This document shows positions 8,045 through 14,990 of a stretch of DNA of 36,491 nt, piece after piece. This DNA comes from Micromonospora chalcea (lineage in GTDB: Bacteria > Actinomycetota > Actinomycetes > Mycobacteriales > Micromonosporaceae): contig NZ_MAGP01000152.1 of NCBI RefSeq assembly GCF_002926165.1, positions 1-36,491 on the forward strand. The letters run 5' to 3'. The notes under the pieces were generated by a model that made no database searches, was not told where the DNA came from, and was given only the letters and a program-made list of their open reading frames with translations. Within the stretch, counting starts at the first letter, position 1; the number at the start of each line of letters is the position of its first letter. Both the position numbers and the translations under genes were made by a program.

Positions 8045-8118
8045 GCGGGCGTAGCTCAATGGCAGAGCTTCAGTCTTCCAAACTGACGGTGCGGGTTCGA
8101 TTCCCGTCGCCCGCTCCA
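8045..8118 (+). tRNA. tRNA-Gly (anticodon TCC), with encoded CCA
   Basis: Acceptor GCGGGCG (8045-8051) pairs with CGCCCGC (8108-8114). The anticodon arm TCAGT-CTTCCAA-ACTGA carries TCC. The T arm contains GGTTCGATTCC. Discriminator T8115 is the usual base for tRNA-Gly, and CCA (8116-8118) is encoded. A TTGACG at 7953-7958 is a possible -35 box, but no good -10 follows. The 3' part of this gene is repeated at 20525-20559, marking it as an integration site. Confidence 0.96.
8080..8114 (+). repeat. left attachment-site repeat (3' end of tRNA-Gly)
   Basis: Thirty-five bases running from the 3' side of the anticodon loop to the end of the acceptor stem are identical to 20525-20559. tRNA 3' ends are classic attB sites for tyrosine-recombinase elements. 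Confidence 0.8.
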
Positions 8119-8165
8119 CTTCACGGACGGCCGGTCCGCTACGCGGGCGTGGCTGGCGCGCCGCG

Positions 8166-8812
8166 TCAGCTCGCCCGCAGCCAGTCGGTCAGCCGCCCGG
8201 CAGCCCGGGCGCCGAGGCCGGCTCGGCCACTGCGGGCAGCCGGAGCAGCTCCGCCCGCTGTGGCCCGGTCAGTTCCGACGATGCCTAACTGCACCGGTCC
8301 ACGGTGGCCCGCGCGAACCCGGTCAGGTCGGCCGAGGCCCGCTCGGCGAGCCGTGGTTCCGGGTCCCCCGACCAGCAGCAGCGCCGCCCGCAGCCGCAGC
8401 GCCCACGGCTGGGTGCCGAGCAGCCGGTAGCCGGGGCACCCGCTTGTCGGCGAGCAGTTCCTCGGGCAGCTCGGCGGAAGCGCCCGTTGATCGGGGGGCA
8501 GCGCGGTGGCCGCCTCCCGGACCACACTGGCGGCCGGATCGCGGAGCATCGGAACGGCGTCGAGTCGGGCCAAAGCACAGACCGCCGCCGGCCACGCATA
8601 GCCGGGCCTCCGGGTGACCGAGCAGCGGGTGCAGCAGAGTGCCGTACGTGCTCGTCGAGCCGGATCAGTAGCCGAGGCGTACCCGCCAGCAGCCGCAACG
8701 TCGCCCGGGCGGCACTGACGTCGTCGTCCGCGTGCACGGCAGACAGCGCGACCAGGAGGCACCGCAGGTCGTCCTGGTCCCCGCCGCTCGCCTCGGCCAC
8801 CATCGGCGGCAC
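8166..8812 (-). pseudogene. frameshifted remnant, possibly of a helical-repeat (HEAT-like) protein
   Basis: Protein-like segments on the minus strand jump between reading frames. They run MVAEASGGDQDDLRCLLVAL to RLLIRLDEHVR in one frame (about 8812-8640), then AVCALARLDAVPMLRDPAAS in another, LPEELLADKRVPRL in a third, LGTQPWALRLRAALLLVGG, DPEPRLAERASADLTGFARA, SELTGPQRAELLRLPAVAE, and finally ARAAGRLTDWLRAS before a stop at 8166. The Leu/Ala-rich segments with DP and RxAA patterns suggest a helical-repeat protein, but the family is a guess. At least four frame changes are needed. True decay next to the island end is the simplest reading; clustered sequencing indels are the alternative. The rest of 8119-8977 holds nothing else I can support. 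Confidence 0.55.
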
Positions 8813-8965
8813 CTACCGGGCCTGGCCACGTGCGTCGGTCATCAACACATGGTGACGGCTGCGCGGCGGCGACCGCACCAGGGTTTCCGGTGCCGCGCGG
8901 AGTCAAGCATCGGTAGGCAATGCGACAGCGTGCCGCGCATCCTACCGGCCACTGAGGATGATCGA

Positions 8966-8971
8966 TAGCCT
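8966..8971 (+). promoter_or_regulatory. candidate -10 box of a leaderless promoter for the PycTM-like gene
   Basis: TAGCCT followed by 6 nt and the GTG start at 8978. The same TAGCCT-N6-GTG arrangement precedes the gene at 20626. No ribosome-binding site or clear -35 is present, consistent with a leaderless transcript. Confidence 0.4.
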
Positions 8972-8977
8972 GGGTCG

Positions 8978-9481
8978 GTGGAGCACGAGGAGCCGTGGAA
9001 GGTGTTGCAGAACGTCAACGAGTGGCTCCGGCACGCCGATACCAAGGCCAGCCTAGTACTGACCCTGGACGGCGCGCTGATCGGCCTGATCGCCCTACGC
9101 GTGCAGGGGCGGGAGGCATTCGAGCGACAACCGGTCGCGACCGTGCTGCTGCTCCTCGCGCTGGGCCTGCTGGCCGCCAGCCTCGTCGCCACGGTGCTGG
9201 CCGTGGCGCCCCGCACCACGATCACCGGCCAGCAACGGTCCCTGCTGCACTTCGGTCACATCGGGGAACGGTTCGAGACGAGGGAGTCGGAATTCGTCGC
9301 CGAGTTCGTCGCGCTGCTCCGGGATCCGGATGCGCTCCGGCGCGAGGTCGGCAGCCAGGTGTGGGCCAACAGCATCGTCGGCCGGCGCAAGTACCGCCAT
9401 CTGAGCTGGGGAATCCGCTGCGCCTCCGGCGCGATCCTGGTGGTCGCGCTGGCGAGCCTGGCCGGGCCATTCACTGGGTGA
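8978..9481 (+). CDS. Pycsar-effector-like membrane protein (PycTM type)
   Basis: 167 residues. The N-terminal helix WLRHADTKASLVLTLDGALIGLIAL (about 14-38) carries the D-x-K-A-S-x-x-L-T pattern I associate with the Pycsar effector/PycTM family. A second hydrophobic segment (about 49-74) follows, then a soluble helical part and a C-terminal KYRHLSWGIRCASGAILVVALASLAG helix. In Pycsar, cyclic pyrimidine nucleotides trigger PycTM proteins to damage the membrane and abort phage infection. The start is GTG 8978, with no ribosome-binding site and a TAGCCT box 6 nt upstream. A nucleotide cyclase sits at the far end of the same island, and a kinase gene follows 88 bp downstream on the same strand. 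The family call rests on recognised pattern only. Confidence 0.68.
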   Translation: MEHEEPWKVLQNVNEWLRHADTKASLVLTLDGALIGLIALRVQGREAFERQPVATVLLLLALGLLAASLVATVLAVAPRTTITGQQRSLLHFGHIGERFETRESEFVAEFVALLRDPDALRREVGSQVWANSIVGRRKYRHLSWGIRCASGAILVVALASLAGPFTG

Positions 9482-9555
9482 CCGGCGGCAGGTCGCCAGA
9501 TGTCCTGTTCCCGGGCGAATCCGGCCGGTAGGACGGAGGGCGGCAAACCCGTAGC

Positions 9556-9572
9556 GGGAGGAGCGTCCAATT
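9556..9572 (+). promoter_or_regulatory. strong ribosome-binding site followed by an ATT start codon
   Basis: GGGAGGAG at 9556-9563, 6 nt, then ATT at 9570-9572, in frame with the kinase. There is no ATG, GTG or TTG near the correct spacing. The position corresponds exactly to the ATG of the second kinase when the two N-termini are aligned. Confidence 0.6.
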
Positions 9573-11207
9573 TCCAGCGCTGACCTGGGTCCCATCACCG
9601 CCGAGTCGCTCGGCCCACTGACCGTGCTCGGCTCCGGCGGCCAGGGCACCGTGCACGCAGTCCCGAACCGGCTAATCGACGGCCGATGGCCGGTGGCGTA
9701 CAAGGAGTACGACCGGACAACCTTGGGCCGGGTCGACCGCCCGGTGCTGGAGAGGCTGGTGGAGTTGCCGGGACGGCTGGCCGAGGCCGATGCGCGCCTG
9801 CTCCACGAGCGCACGGCGTGGCCGGTGGCGGTGGTGGAACGCGGCGGGCGGCTCGCCGGCTTCCTGATGCGTCAGGTGCCGCCGGTGTTCGACACGCCGC
9901 TACGGCTCACCACCAGGTACGTGCAGAAGCTCGCCCAGGTTCAGTTGCTGCTGAACACCGACGACTACCTGGCCGCCCGCGACCTCGCCATCGACGACGT
10001 GTTCCGACTCGGGTTTCTGCTGGACACGGCTCGGGCCATGGCCGACTTCCACCGCCTCGGCCTGGCGGTCGGCGATCTCTCCCCCAACAACCTGCTCTTC
10101 AGCCGGGAGACAGTGCCCCGCTGCTTCTTCCTCGACTGCGATGCGATGCGGCTGGACGGCGCCTCGGCGCTGCCGCAGATCGAGACCACCGACTGGGAGG
10201 TGCCGGGCGGCCAGGGTGAGGAACTAACCACGCCGGCCAGCGACGCGTACAAGTTCACGCTGCTCTGCGTACGGCTGCTCGCCGGCGACCAGTCGACGCG
10301 TGACGCGGCGGCGGCGCAGCGGGCCGGCGCCGACGTCCATGAACTCGTCGACCGCGGGTTGGACCGGGCACCGACCAGCCGCCCCAGCCTGGCAGAGTGG
10401 ATCGGGCCGTTGCAGCGGGCGGTCGAGGCCGCCCGGGCCCAACCGCGGATCAGCGCCACCGTCCCACCGGGACCCGGCCCTGGCGTCCCGGATGCCGCGC
10501 CGACGGCAGCCGGGCCGCCGCCTAGCCGGGCCACCCGGCCGCCCGGTCGACCCGCACCGACGCGCCCGCCCACCGCCACCCGCCCGGTCACCCGGTCGCC
10601 GCGACGGGCAGGTACGGCGGGCAAGGTCGCGCTGGCCGTGGTGCTCCTCCTCTGCGGCGTGACGCGGATCTCGTCCTGCGTCGATGATCCGCACTCCGGC
10701 CCGGCTGCCGATGAGCGGTCGACCATGTCGGGCGATGGCCCGCGGCAGCCCTCAACAGCCTCGAGGGACCAGGCGGCCGTCCTGGCCGAGATCCTCGCCC
10801 GGTCAAAGCAGGACCGCCGCACGATCGCCCCGGCGGTGGAAAAGGTCACCCGGTGCCTCGACCCGACCGGCGCAGCCGCCGACTTCCGGCAGGCCGGGGC
10901 CGGCCGGCGGGAGGTCCTCAGCCGGGTCACCGCGATCGAGACCGACCAACTGCCGCGCGGTGCGGAGCTGCACGCGAATCTCGTCTCGGCGCTGCGCCAT
11001 TCGGCAGCGGCGGACGACGCCTATGCGCGCTGGGCAAGCGCGGTGGCCCGCCACGGATGCGGGTCGTCAGCGATGCGCGGTACCGACCGGCGGACCGGTG
11101 ACCGGGAGTCCCGGGCCGCCACGGCCGCCAAGCAGCGCTTCGTAGCGTTGTGGAATCCGTTCGCCCGGCAGTCCGGTCACCCCGTGCTGTCCTACCGGGA
11201 CATCTGA
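9570..11207 (+). CDS. membrane-anchored eukaryotic-like protein kinase with extracytoplasmic domain
   Basis: 545 residues if ATT 9570 is the start. The kinase lobe has the glycine loop GSGGQGTV (21-28), Lys45 in WPVAYKEYD, the catalytic loop as VGDLSPNNLLF (Asp169, Asn174) instead of HRD, and the metal-binding motif as DCD (189-191) instead of DFG. The essential Lys, Asp, Asn and Asp are all kept, so activity is plausible. A Pro/Arg-rich linker (about 285-348), one membrane helix (about 350-367) and an outer helical domain of about 175 residues with three cysteines follow. The kinase region is closely related to the second kinase at 11990-13021. Beginning at GTG 9624 would cut off the residues just before the glycine loop. 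Its 3' end overlaps the convergent Crp gene by 16 bp. Kinases of this type accompany vWA and PP2C proteins in TerY-type triads. Confidence 0.82.
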   Translation: MSSADLGPITAESLGPLTVLGSGGQGTVHAVPNRLIDGRWPVAYKEYDRTTLGRVDRPVLERLVELPGRLAEADARLLHERTAWPVAVVERGGRLAGFLMRQVPPVFDTPLRLTTRYVQKLAQVQLLLNTDDYLAARDLAIDDVFRLGFLLDTARAMADFHRLGLAVGDLSPNNLLFSRETVPRCFFLDCDAMRLDGASALPQIETTDWEVPGGQGEELTTPASDAYKFTLLCVRLLAGDQSTRDAAAAQRAGADVHELVDRGLDRAPTSRPSLAEWIGPLQRAVEAARAQPRISATVPPGPGPGVPDAAPTAAGPPPSRATRPPGRPAPTRPPTATRPVTRSPRRAGTAGKVALAVVLLLCGVTRISSCVDDPHSGPAADERSTMSGDGPRQPSTASRDQAAVLAEILARSKQDRRTIAPAVEKVTRCLDPTGAAADFRQAGAGRREVLSRVTAIETDQLPRGAELHANLVSALRHSAAADDAYARWASAVARHGCGSSAMRGTDRRTGDRESRAATAAKQRFVALWNPFARQSGHPVLSYRDI

Positions 11208-11893
11208 CCGTGTGGTGCGGCGGCGAGCGCCGCCCGTCCGGCGGCGGTGATCAGCACACTGCGCCGGCCGGTCACCACCCAGCCCTCGTCGCGCCAGTGC
11301 TCCAGCGTCCGGCCGACCGTGCGCTGTGAGCTGAGCACCAGACCGGCCAGATCCGCCTGCGACAGCGGCAGCTCGACGAGCAGCCCGCCGTGGTCGTCCG
11401 GCACCCCGTAGCGGCGCCCGAGGTCCAGCAGCAGCTCGGCGAGGCGCTGTGGGACCGACTCGGCCCCGGCGGCGGCTCGTTGACGGTCGGCCTCGCGCAA
11501 CCTGATGGAGACGGTGCGCTGCACGATCTCGGCGGCCTGCGGGGAGCCCTTGAGGAACACCCGGAACCGGTCCGCGGGAATGACCAGCGCCTCCACCGGG
11601 GTCATCGCGGTCAGGGTCGCGGACCGACCACCTCCGTCGAAGCCGGCCAGTTCGCCGACCAGGTCACCGCCGTCGCGCAGGGCCAGCACCGCCTGGTAAC
11701 CCCGCTGGGTGTTCGCGGAGACCTTGACGCAGCCCTCCAGAAGCACGATGACGAAGTCGCTATCGTCACGCTCATGCACCAGCACGGCCTCCGGCGGGTA
11801 GCGGCACAGCGACCCGAGCGCCCGAAGTCCCGCCCGCTGCTCCTCCGCCAGGGCATGCCAGAACGGCACCCGGTGGTGGCGCCCCAGATCCAT
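11192..11893 (-). CDS. Crp/Fnr-family cyclic-nucleotide-responsive transcription regulator
   Basis: 233 residues. The N-terminal cNMP-binding domain (about 15-125) contains GELAGFDGGGRSATLTA, which keeps the Glu and Arg-Ser/Thr pattern of a functional phosphate-binding cassette, followed by a dimerisation helix. The C-terminal winged helix (about 150-225) contains LSQADLAGLVLSSQRTVGRTLEHW. ATG 11893 (MDLGRHHRVPFWHAL) has AGGGAGG about 8 nt upstream; an ATG at 11929 without such a site is less likely. It lies 96 bp downstream of the kinase-2 gene in the same direction. Given the cyclase at the head of that operon, it is a candidate sensor of the island's own nucleotide signal (inference). No operator could be assigned to it. 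Confidence 0.88.
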   Translation of the reverse strand: MDLGRHHRVPFWHALAEEQRAGLRALGSLCRYPPEAVLVHERDDSDFVIVLLEGCVKVSANTQRGYQAVLALRDGGDLVGELAGFDGGGRSATLTAMTPVEALVIPADRFRVFLKGSPQAAEIVQRTVSIRLREADRQRAAAGAESVPQRLAELLLDLGRRYGVPDDHGGLLVELPLSQADLAGLVLSSQRTVGRTLEHWRDEGWVVTGRRSVLITAAGRAALAAAPHGQMSR

Positions 11894-11989
11894 GCCCGTC
11901 GCCTCCCTGTCGACTGTGGAGCCCGGCACCCGACAGGGTCATCGTAGGGCGGCGGTTCCCGGTCGGCACGGACCGAACGGAGCGGATCG

Positions 11990-13021
11990 TCAGCCGAACC
12001 TGTTTACCAGATAGACGATCAGGATGCCCAGCATCACCAGCAGCGCGAGCGTACGGCCGATGTTGCCCGACCCGCTTGCCGCAGGAACTATGGTGGACCC
12101 GTCGTCGGGGCCCGATCCGGCACCCACACCCACCGGCACCGGGGGGCCGTCGAGACGGTCGCCAGCCGCGACGGAGGTCAACGCGGTGATCCAGTCCTGC
12201 GGGGCCGGGCGTCGGGCGGGAATGACGGACATACTCGCCTCGGCGAGGTCGGCGAGATCGTCGGAGACCGCAGCGAGTACGGACGGATCCCGGCTGCTCT
12301 GGTCGCGGGCGAAGAGCCGCACGGCGAGCAGACCGAACTTGTACGCGTCGGTGGCCGGTGTTGCGAGGGGCTCCCCACCGGGCAGTGGCACCTCCCAGTC
12401 CGGAGTCTCCGTCTGCGGTAGCACGGAGCCCCCCGCGAGTCGCATGGCGTCGCAGTCGATAAAGAAGCAGCGCGGCCGGTTACCCAGGCAGAAGAGCAGG
12501 TTGTTCGGAGACAGGTCACCGACCACCACCCCGAGGCGGTGCAGTCGGGACAGCGACCGCGCCAGGTCTGCCAGCAGCAGCAGCCGGCCCCGGTCGTCCA
12601 CCGGGATGGCCATCCGGGCCAGGTAGGAGTCGGAGTTCAACAGGAACTGGAAACCGGCGGGTCGACGCACTGTCCCTCCGCCTGCGGGCAGGCCGATCTC
12701 GAAATCCGCCGGGATACGGCGCATGAGCAGCCCGCGGACCACCGGCCCGGAGGTGACCAACGCCGCGGGCCAGGCGCACTGCTCGCACAGCCAGCGACCA
12801 GTGGCCGGATCCAACGTCGGCACGAACGAGACCATCCGCCTCAACTGCGCGACGTCGAGCCGTGGGCAGACGACTGGGTCGTACTCCTTGTAGACAACCG
12901 GCCACTCCTTGTTGATCCGGAGTCCGTCAATGGCGTACACGCAGCCCTGGCCGCCCTTGCCCAGTTGGGTCAGCGCACCGAGCGAACGAACGTCGAACTG
13001 TGGCGCGAGCGCATCGTCCAT
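11990..13021 (-). CDS. tail-anchored eukaryotic-like protein kinase
   Basis: 343 residues. Glycine loop GKGGQGCV (21-28), Lys45 in WPVVYKEYD, catalytic loop VGDLSPNNLLF, metal motif DCD in RCFFIDCDAMRL. It is collinear with the first kinase (same spacing to Lys45 and the shared TPDWEVP / TTDWEVP and ATDAYKFGLL / ASDAYKFTLL segments), but has no outer domain. After a Gly/Pro-rich linker it ends in a single helix (IGRTLALLVMLGILIVYLVNRFG), typical of a tail anchor with the kinase in the cytoplasm. It is the last gene of the coupled operon, 8 bp after the PP2C stop. The PP2C is its probable antagonist. Confidence 0.88.
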   Translation of the reverse strand: MDDALAPQFDVRSLGALTQLGKGGQGCVYAIDGLRINKEWPVVYKEYDPVVCPRLDVAQLRRMVSFVPTLDPATGRWLCEQCAWPAALVTSGPVVRGLLMRRIPADFEIGLPAGGGTVRRPAGFQFLLNSDSYLARMAIPVDDRGRLLLLADLARSLSRLHRLGVVVGDLSPNNLLFCLGNRPRCFFIDCDAMRLAGGSVLPQTETPDWEVPLPGGEPLATPATDAYKFGLLAVRLFARDQSSRDPSVLAAVSDDLADLAEASMSVIPARRPAPQDWITALTSVAAGDRLDGPPVPVGVGAGSGPDDGSTIVPAASGSGNIGRTLALLVMLGILIVYLVNRFG

Positions 13022-13029
13022 CGATCTCC

Positions 13030-14271
13030 TCAGGCTTTCGTCCGCGGCCAGATCGCCAGCAGGGTCCGGTCGTCGTCGTACGTCTCCCGGGAAAAGTCAA
13101 GGTGGTAGGCGAACTGGACCGGTGGCTGCGGCCTCGCCAGCCGACCGGCGAAGTAACGTCCCACCTGGCCGGCGCCGTCGCCCAGCGCGTCACCGAAGCC
13201 GTCGGTGCCGATCAGCAGCACCTCGTCGCGCCCCAGGGGTCCCCTTCGCGGGCTGACCCGAGGCGTCCGCGGCAGAGCGGTCACCGCGGACGAGACGACC
13301 GGGTCACCGGTGTGCAGCTTGCCGTCGAGGAGGCTGCGGTACGCGCCGTCGCGCAACACCCAGGCGCCGGTGTCACCGACCTGGATGAGCGACACGGTAG
13401 GACCGTCCGGCAGAACCATCCCGGCGACCAGGGTGCTCGCCATCGCCTCCTCGGCGGCGGCCGGATCCGCCTCGCCCAGGCCGAGCAGGGTCCGGGTCTG
13501 CTCCACCAGTTGCCAGGCCGCCTGCTGCACCACGTTCTGCCAGTCCACCGGGTGACCGGCGGCTAGGTCAGCGAGGATCTCCCGGACCGCCGCCCGACAC
13601 ACCAGCGCGGCGCCGAGGTGCGAGTGCCGGGCCGCGGAGACCCCGTCGGCGACGGCGAACACGACCGCGCCGGTGGGCGGGTGGACCACCACGGCGAAAT
13701 CGTCCTGGCGCGGCGTACCTCGGTGGCGGTGCAGGTAGCCGCGTACGGAGGCGGCGCGCACGGTGAAGTCCCGGGTGGACCAACCGTCGGTTACGGTATC
13801 CGGCCGGTACGTCTGGTCCTCGGCGGGGCGGGGTTCGAAGTCCGCCGTCGGCGTCCCGAGCACCACGGGCAGCCACTGCGGCGACCGGCCCGGTCGCCCG
13901 CCGGCCCGGTCGGCCGGCTGGCGGGTCGGGCGTGCCACCCCGGCTGGGGAGCCACCCGCCTCGTACAACTCCGGCCGCGGCGGCGCCCCCCTCGGCGGCC
14001 GCCGGTCGGTGGCCGGCGGACGGGCAGCGCCCCGGGCGGGCGGGGGCCGGTCGACCGGATGCGCGCCACCGCGCGGCTGCCCGGGGGTGTCCGCATCTGG
14101 GGACGGCTCCGGTCGCCCGCCGTCACGTCCCGGCCCCCGCTCCGGTCGGTACAGCGGTGCGTCGCCGTGCCCGCTGGGCCGGTCGGGCTCGCGGTACCCC
14201 GGTTCACGCACCACCTGGTCGTCCTCCAGCCGGACGGGTCGCCCCCCTCCGCGCCGCCACCTAGACCACAT
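13030..14271 (-). CDS. PP2C-family protein serine/threonine phosphatase with disordered N-terminus
   Basis: 413 residues. Residues 1 to about 140 are rich in Pro, Arg and Gly and look disordered. The PP2C domain (about 165-410) has the metal-binding motifs RGTPRQDDFAVVV (Asp190/Asp191), VFAVADGVSAARHSHLG (Asp209-Gly210), IQVGDTGAWVLRDG, LLIGTDGFGDALG and the closing YDDDRTLLAIW, so it should be active. Its ATG overlaps the vWA gene's stop (ATGTGGTCTAG, 14271-14261), implying translational coupling. Phosphatase, kinase and vWA genes side by side recall the TerY-P triad described by Aravind and colleagues, in which phosphorylation of partner proteins is set by the kinase-phosphatase pair. Confidence 0.9.
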   Translation of the reverse strand: MWSRWRRGGGRPVRLEDDQVVREPGYREPDRPSGHGDAPLYRPERGPGRDGGRPEPSPDADTPGQPRGGAHPVDRPPPARGAARPPATDRRPPRGAPPRPELYEAGGSPAGVARPTRQPADRAGGRPGRSPQWLPVVLGTPTADFEPRPAEDQTYRPDTVTDGWSTRDFTVRAASVRGYLHRHRGTPRQDDFAVVVHPPTGAVVFAVADGVSAARHSHLGAALVCRAAVREILADLAAGHPVDWQNVVQQAAWQLVEQTRTLLGLGEADPAAAEEAMASTLVAGMVLPDGPTVSLIQVGDTGAWVLRDGAYRSLLDGKLHTGDPVVSSAVTALPRTPRVSPRRGPLGRDEVLLIGTDGFGDALGDGAGQVGRYFAGRLARPQPPVQFAYHLDFSRETYDDDRTLLAIWPRTKA

Positions 14272-14935
14272 CGATGGCCATCCGGAAACCCTGCGGCCGC
14301 TCGACCACCAGCTCGGGCTGCGCGGAGCCGAGCGACCGCCCCGACTCCACGATGCTCTTGGTCAGCGCGGTGCAGAAGCGGGCGATGGAGGCGCCAACGT
14401 CAGTGCCGGCGTTCGCGATGAAGCCGTACTCGTCCCGGGTAGCCACCTGGCGGATGGTGGCCGCCTGCGCGTCGCCGATGCCACAGGCGACGATGTTGGG
14501 CGCACCCTTGGTGACATTGCGATCGATGAGCTGCCGGTGCACCTCCAGCCAACCCTTGTCGGTGGGCTGGCCGTCGCTGAGGAAGAACACGGCGGGTCTG
14601 TGCACCGTGAATCCCTCCGCCTTTAGCACGTCGACGTCCGCCGGGATGCGCTGGCGCAGGTCGCCGAAGGCGGCGCCGTAACTGGTCCGGCCGCGCGGTT
14701 TGAGTTCCGGCATCTCCTCCGCGTGCCGCAGGTCGGCCAGCCGGAGGTGCTCCAGGACGGTCTCCGAGAAGCCGAGCACGGAGAACCGCACTTTCGCCGC
14801 CGCCATCGGTTCGCCAAGCAGCGCCTCGTGCAACGAACGCAGCCCTTCGTTGAGCTGACCCATCACCTTGGTCATGGAACCGGACTCGTCCGCCATCACG
14901 TACACCGGTAGAAGATTTGCGTGGCCGCCGGACAT
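14261..14935 (-). CDS. vWA-domain protein (TerY-like) with intact MIDAS
   Basis: 224 residues, a stand-alone von Willebrand factor A domain. The metal-ion-dependent adhesion site is intact: DESGSM (16-21), the threonine/serine region PRGRTSYGAAF, and the aspartate loop FFLSDGQPTDKGW. Size and motif order fit TerY-type cytoplasmic vWA proteins, which act as metal-dependent protein-interaction hubs. It precedes the phosphatase gene (11-bp overlap) and follows the larger vWA protein by 55 bp. The last 35 residues (GRSLGSAQPELVVERPQGFRMAIDVV) are mirrored in the C-terminus of the larger protein (GELTISPPVGFRIASELV), showing the two vWA modules are paralogous. Confidence 0.88.
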   Translation of the reverse strand: MSGGHANLLPVYVMADESGSMTKVMGQLNEGLRSLHEALLGEPMAAAKVRFSVLGFSETVLEHLRLADLRHAEEMPELKPRGRTSYGAAFGDLRQRIPADVDVLKAEGFTVHRPAVFFLSDGQPTDKGWLEVHRQLIDRNVTKGAPNIVACGIGDAQAATIRQVATRDEYGFIANAGTDVGASIARFCTALTKSIVESGRSLGSAQPELVVERPQGFRMAIDVV

Positions 14936-14990
14936 GTCTACCTCACTTTCCCCGGCCCACGGGCCGGACTTACCGCTGTGCAGGGGACGA

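Noticed and set aside
9624..9626. GTG as the start of kinase 1
   Set aside because: It would begin two residues before the glycine loop, lacks a ribosome-binding site, and removes 18 residues that align with the second kinase.
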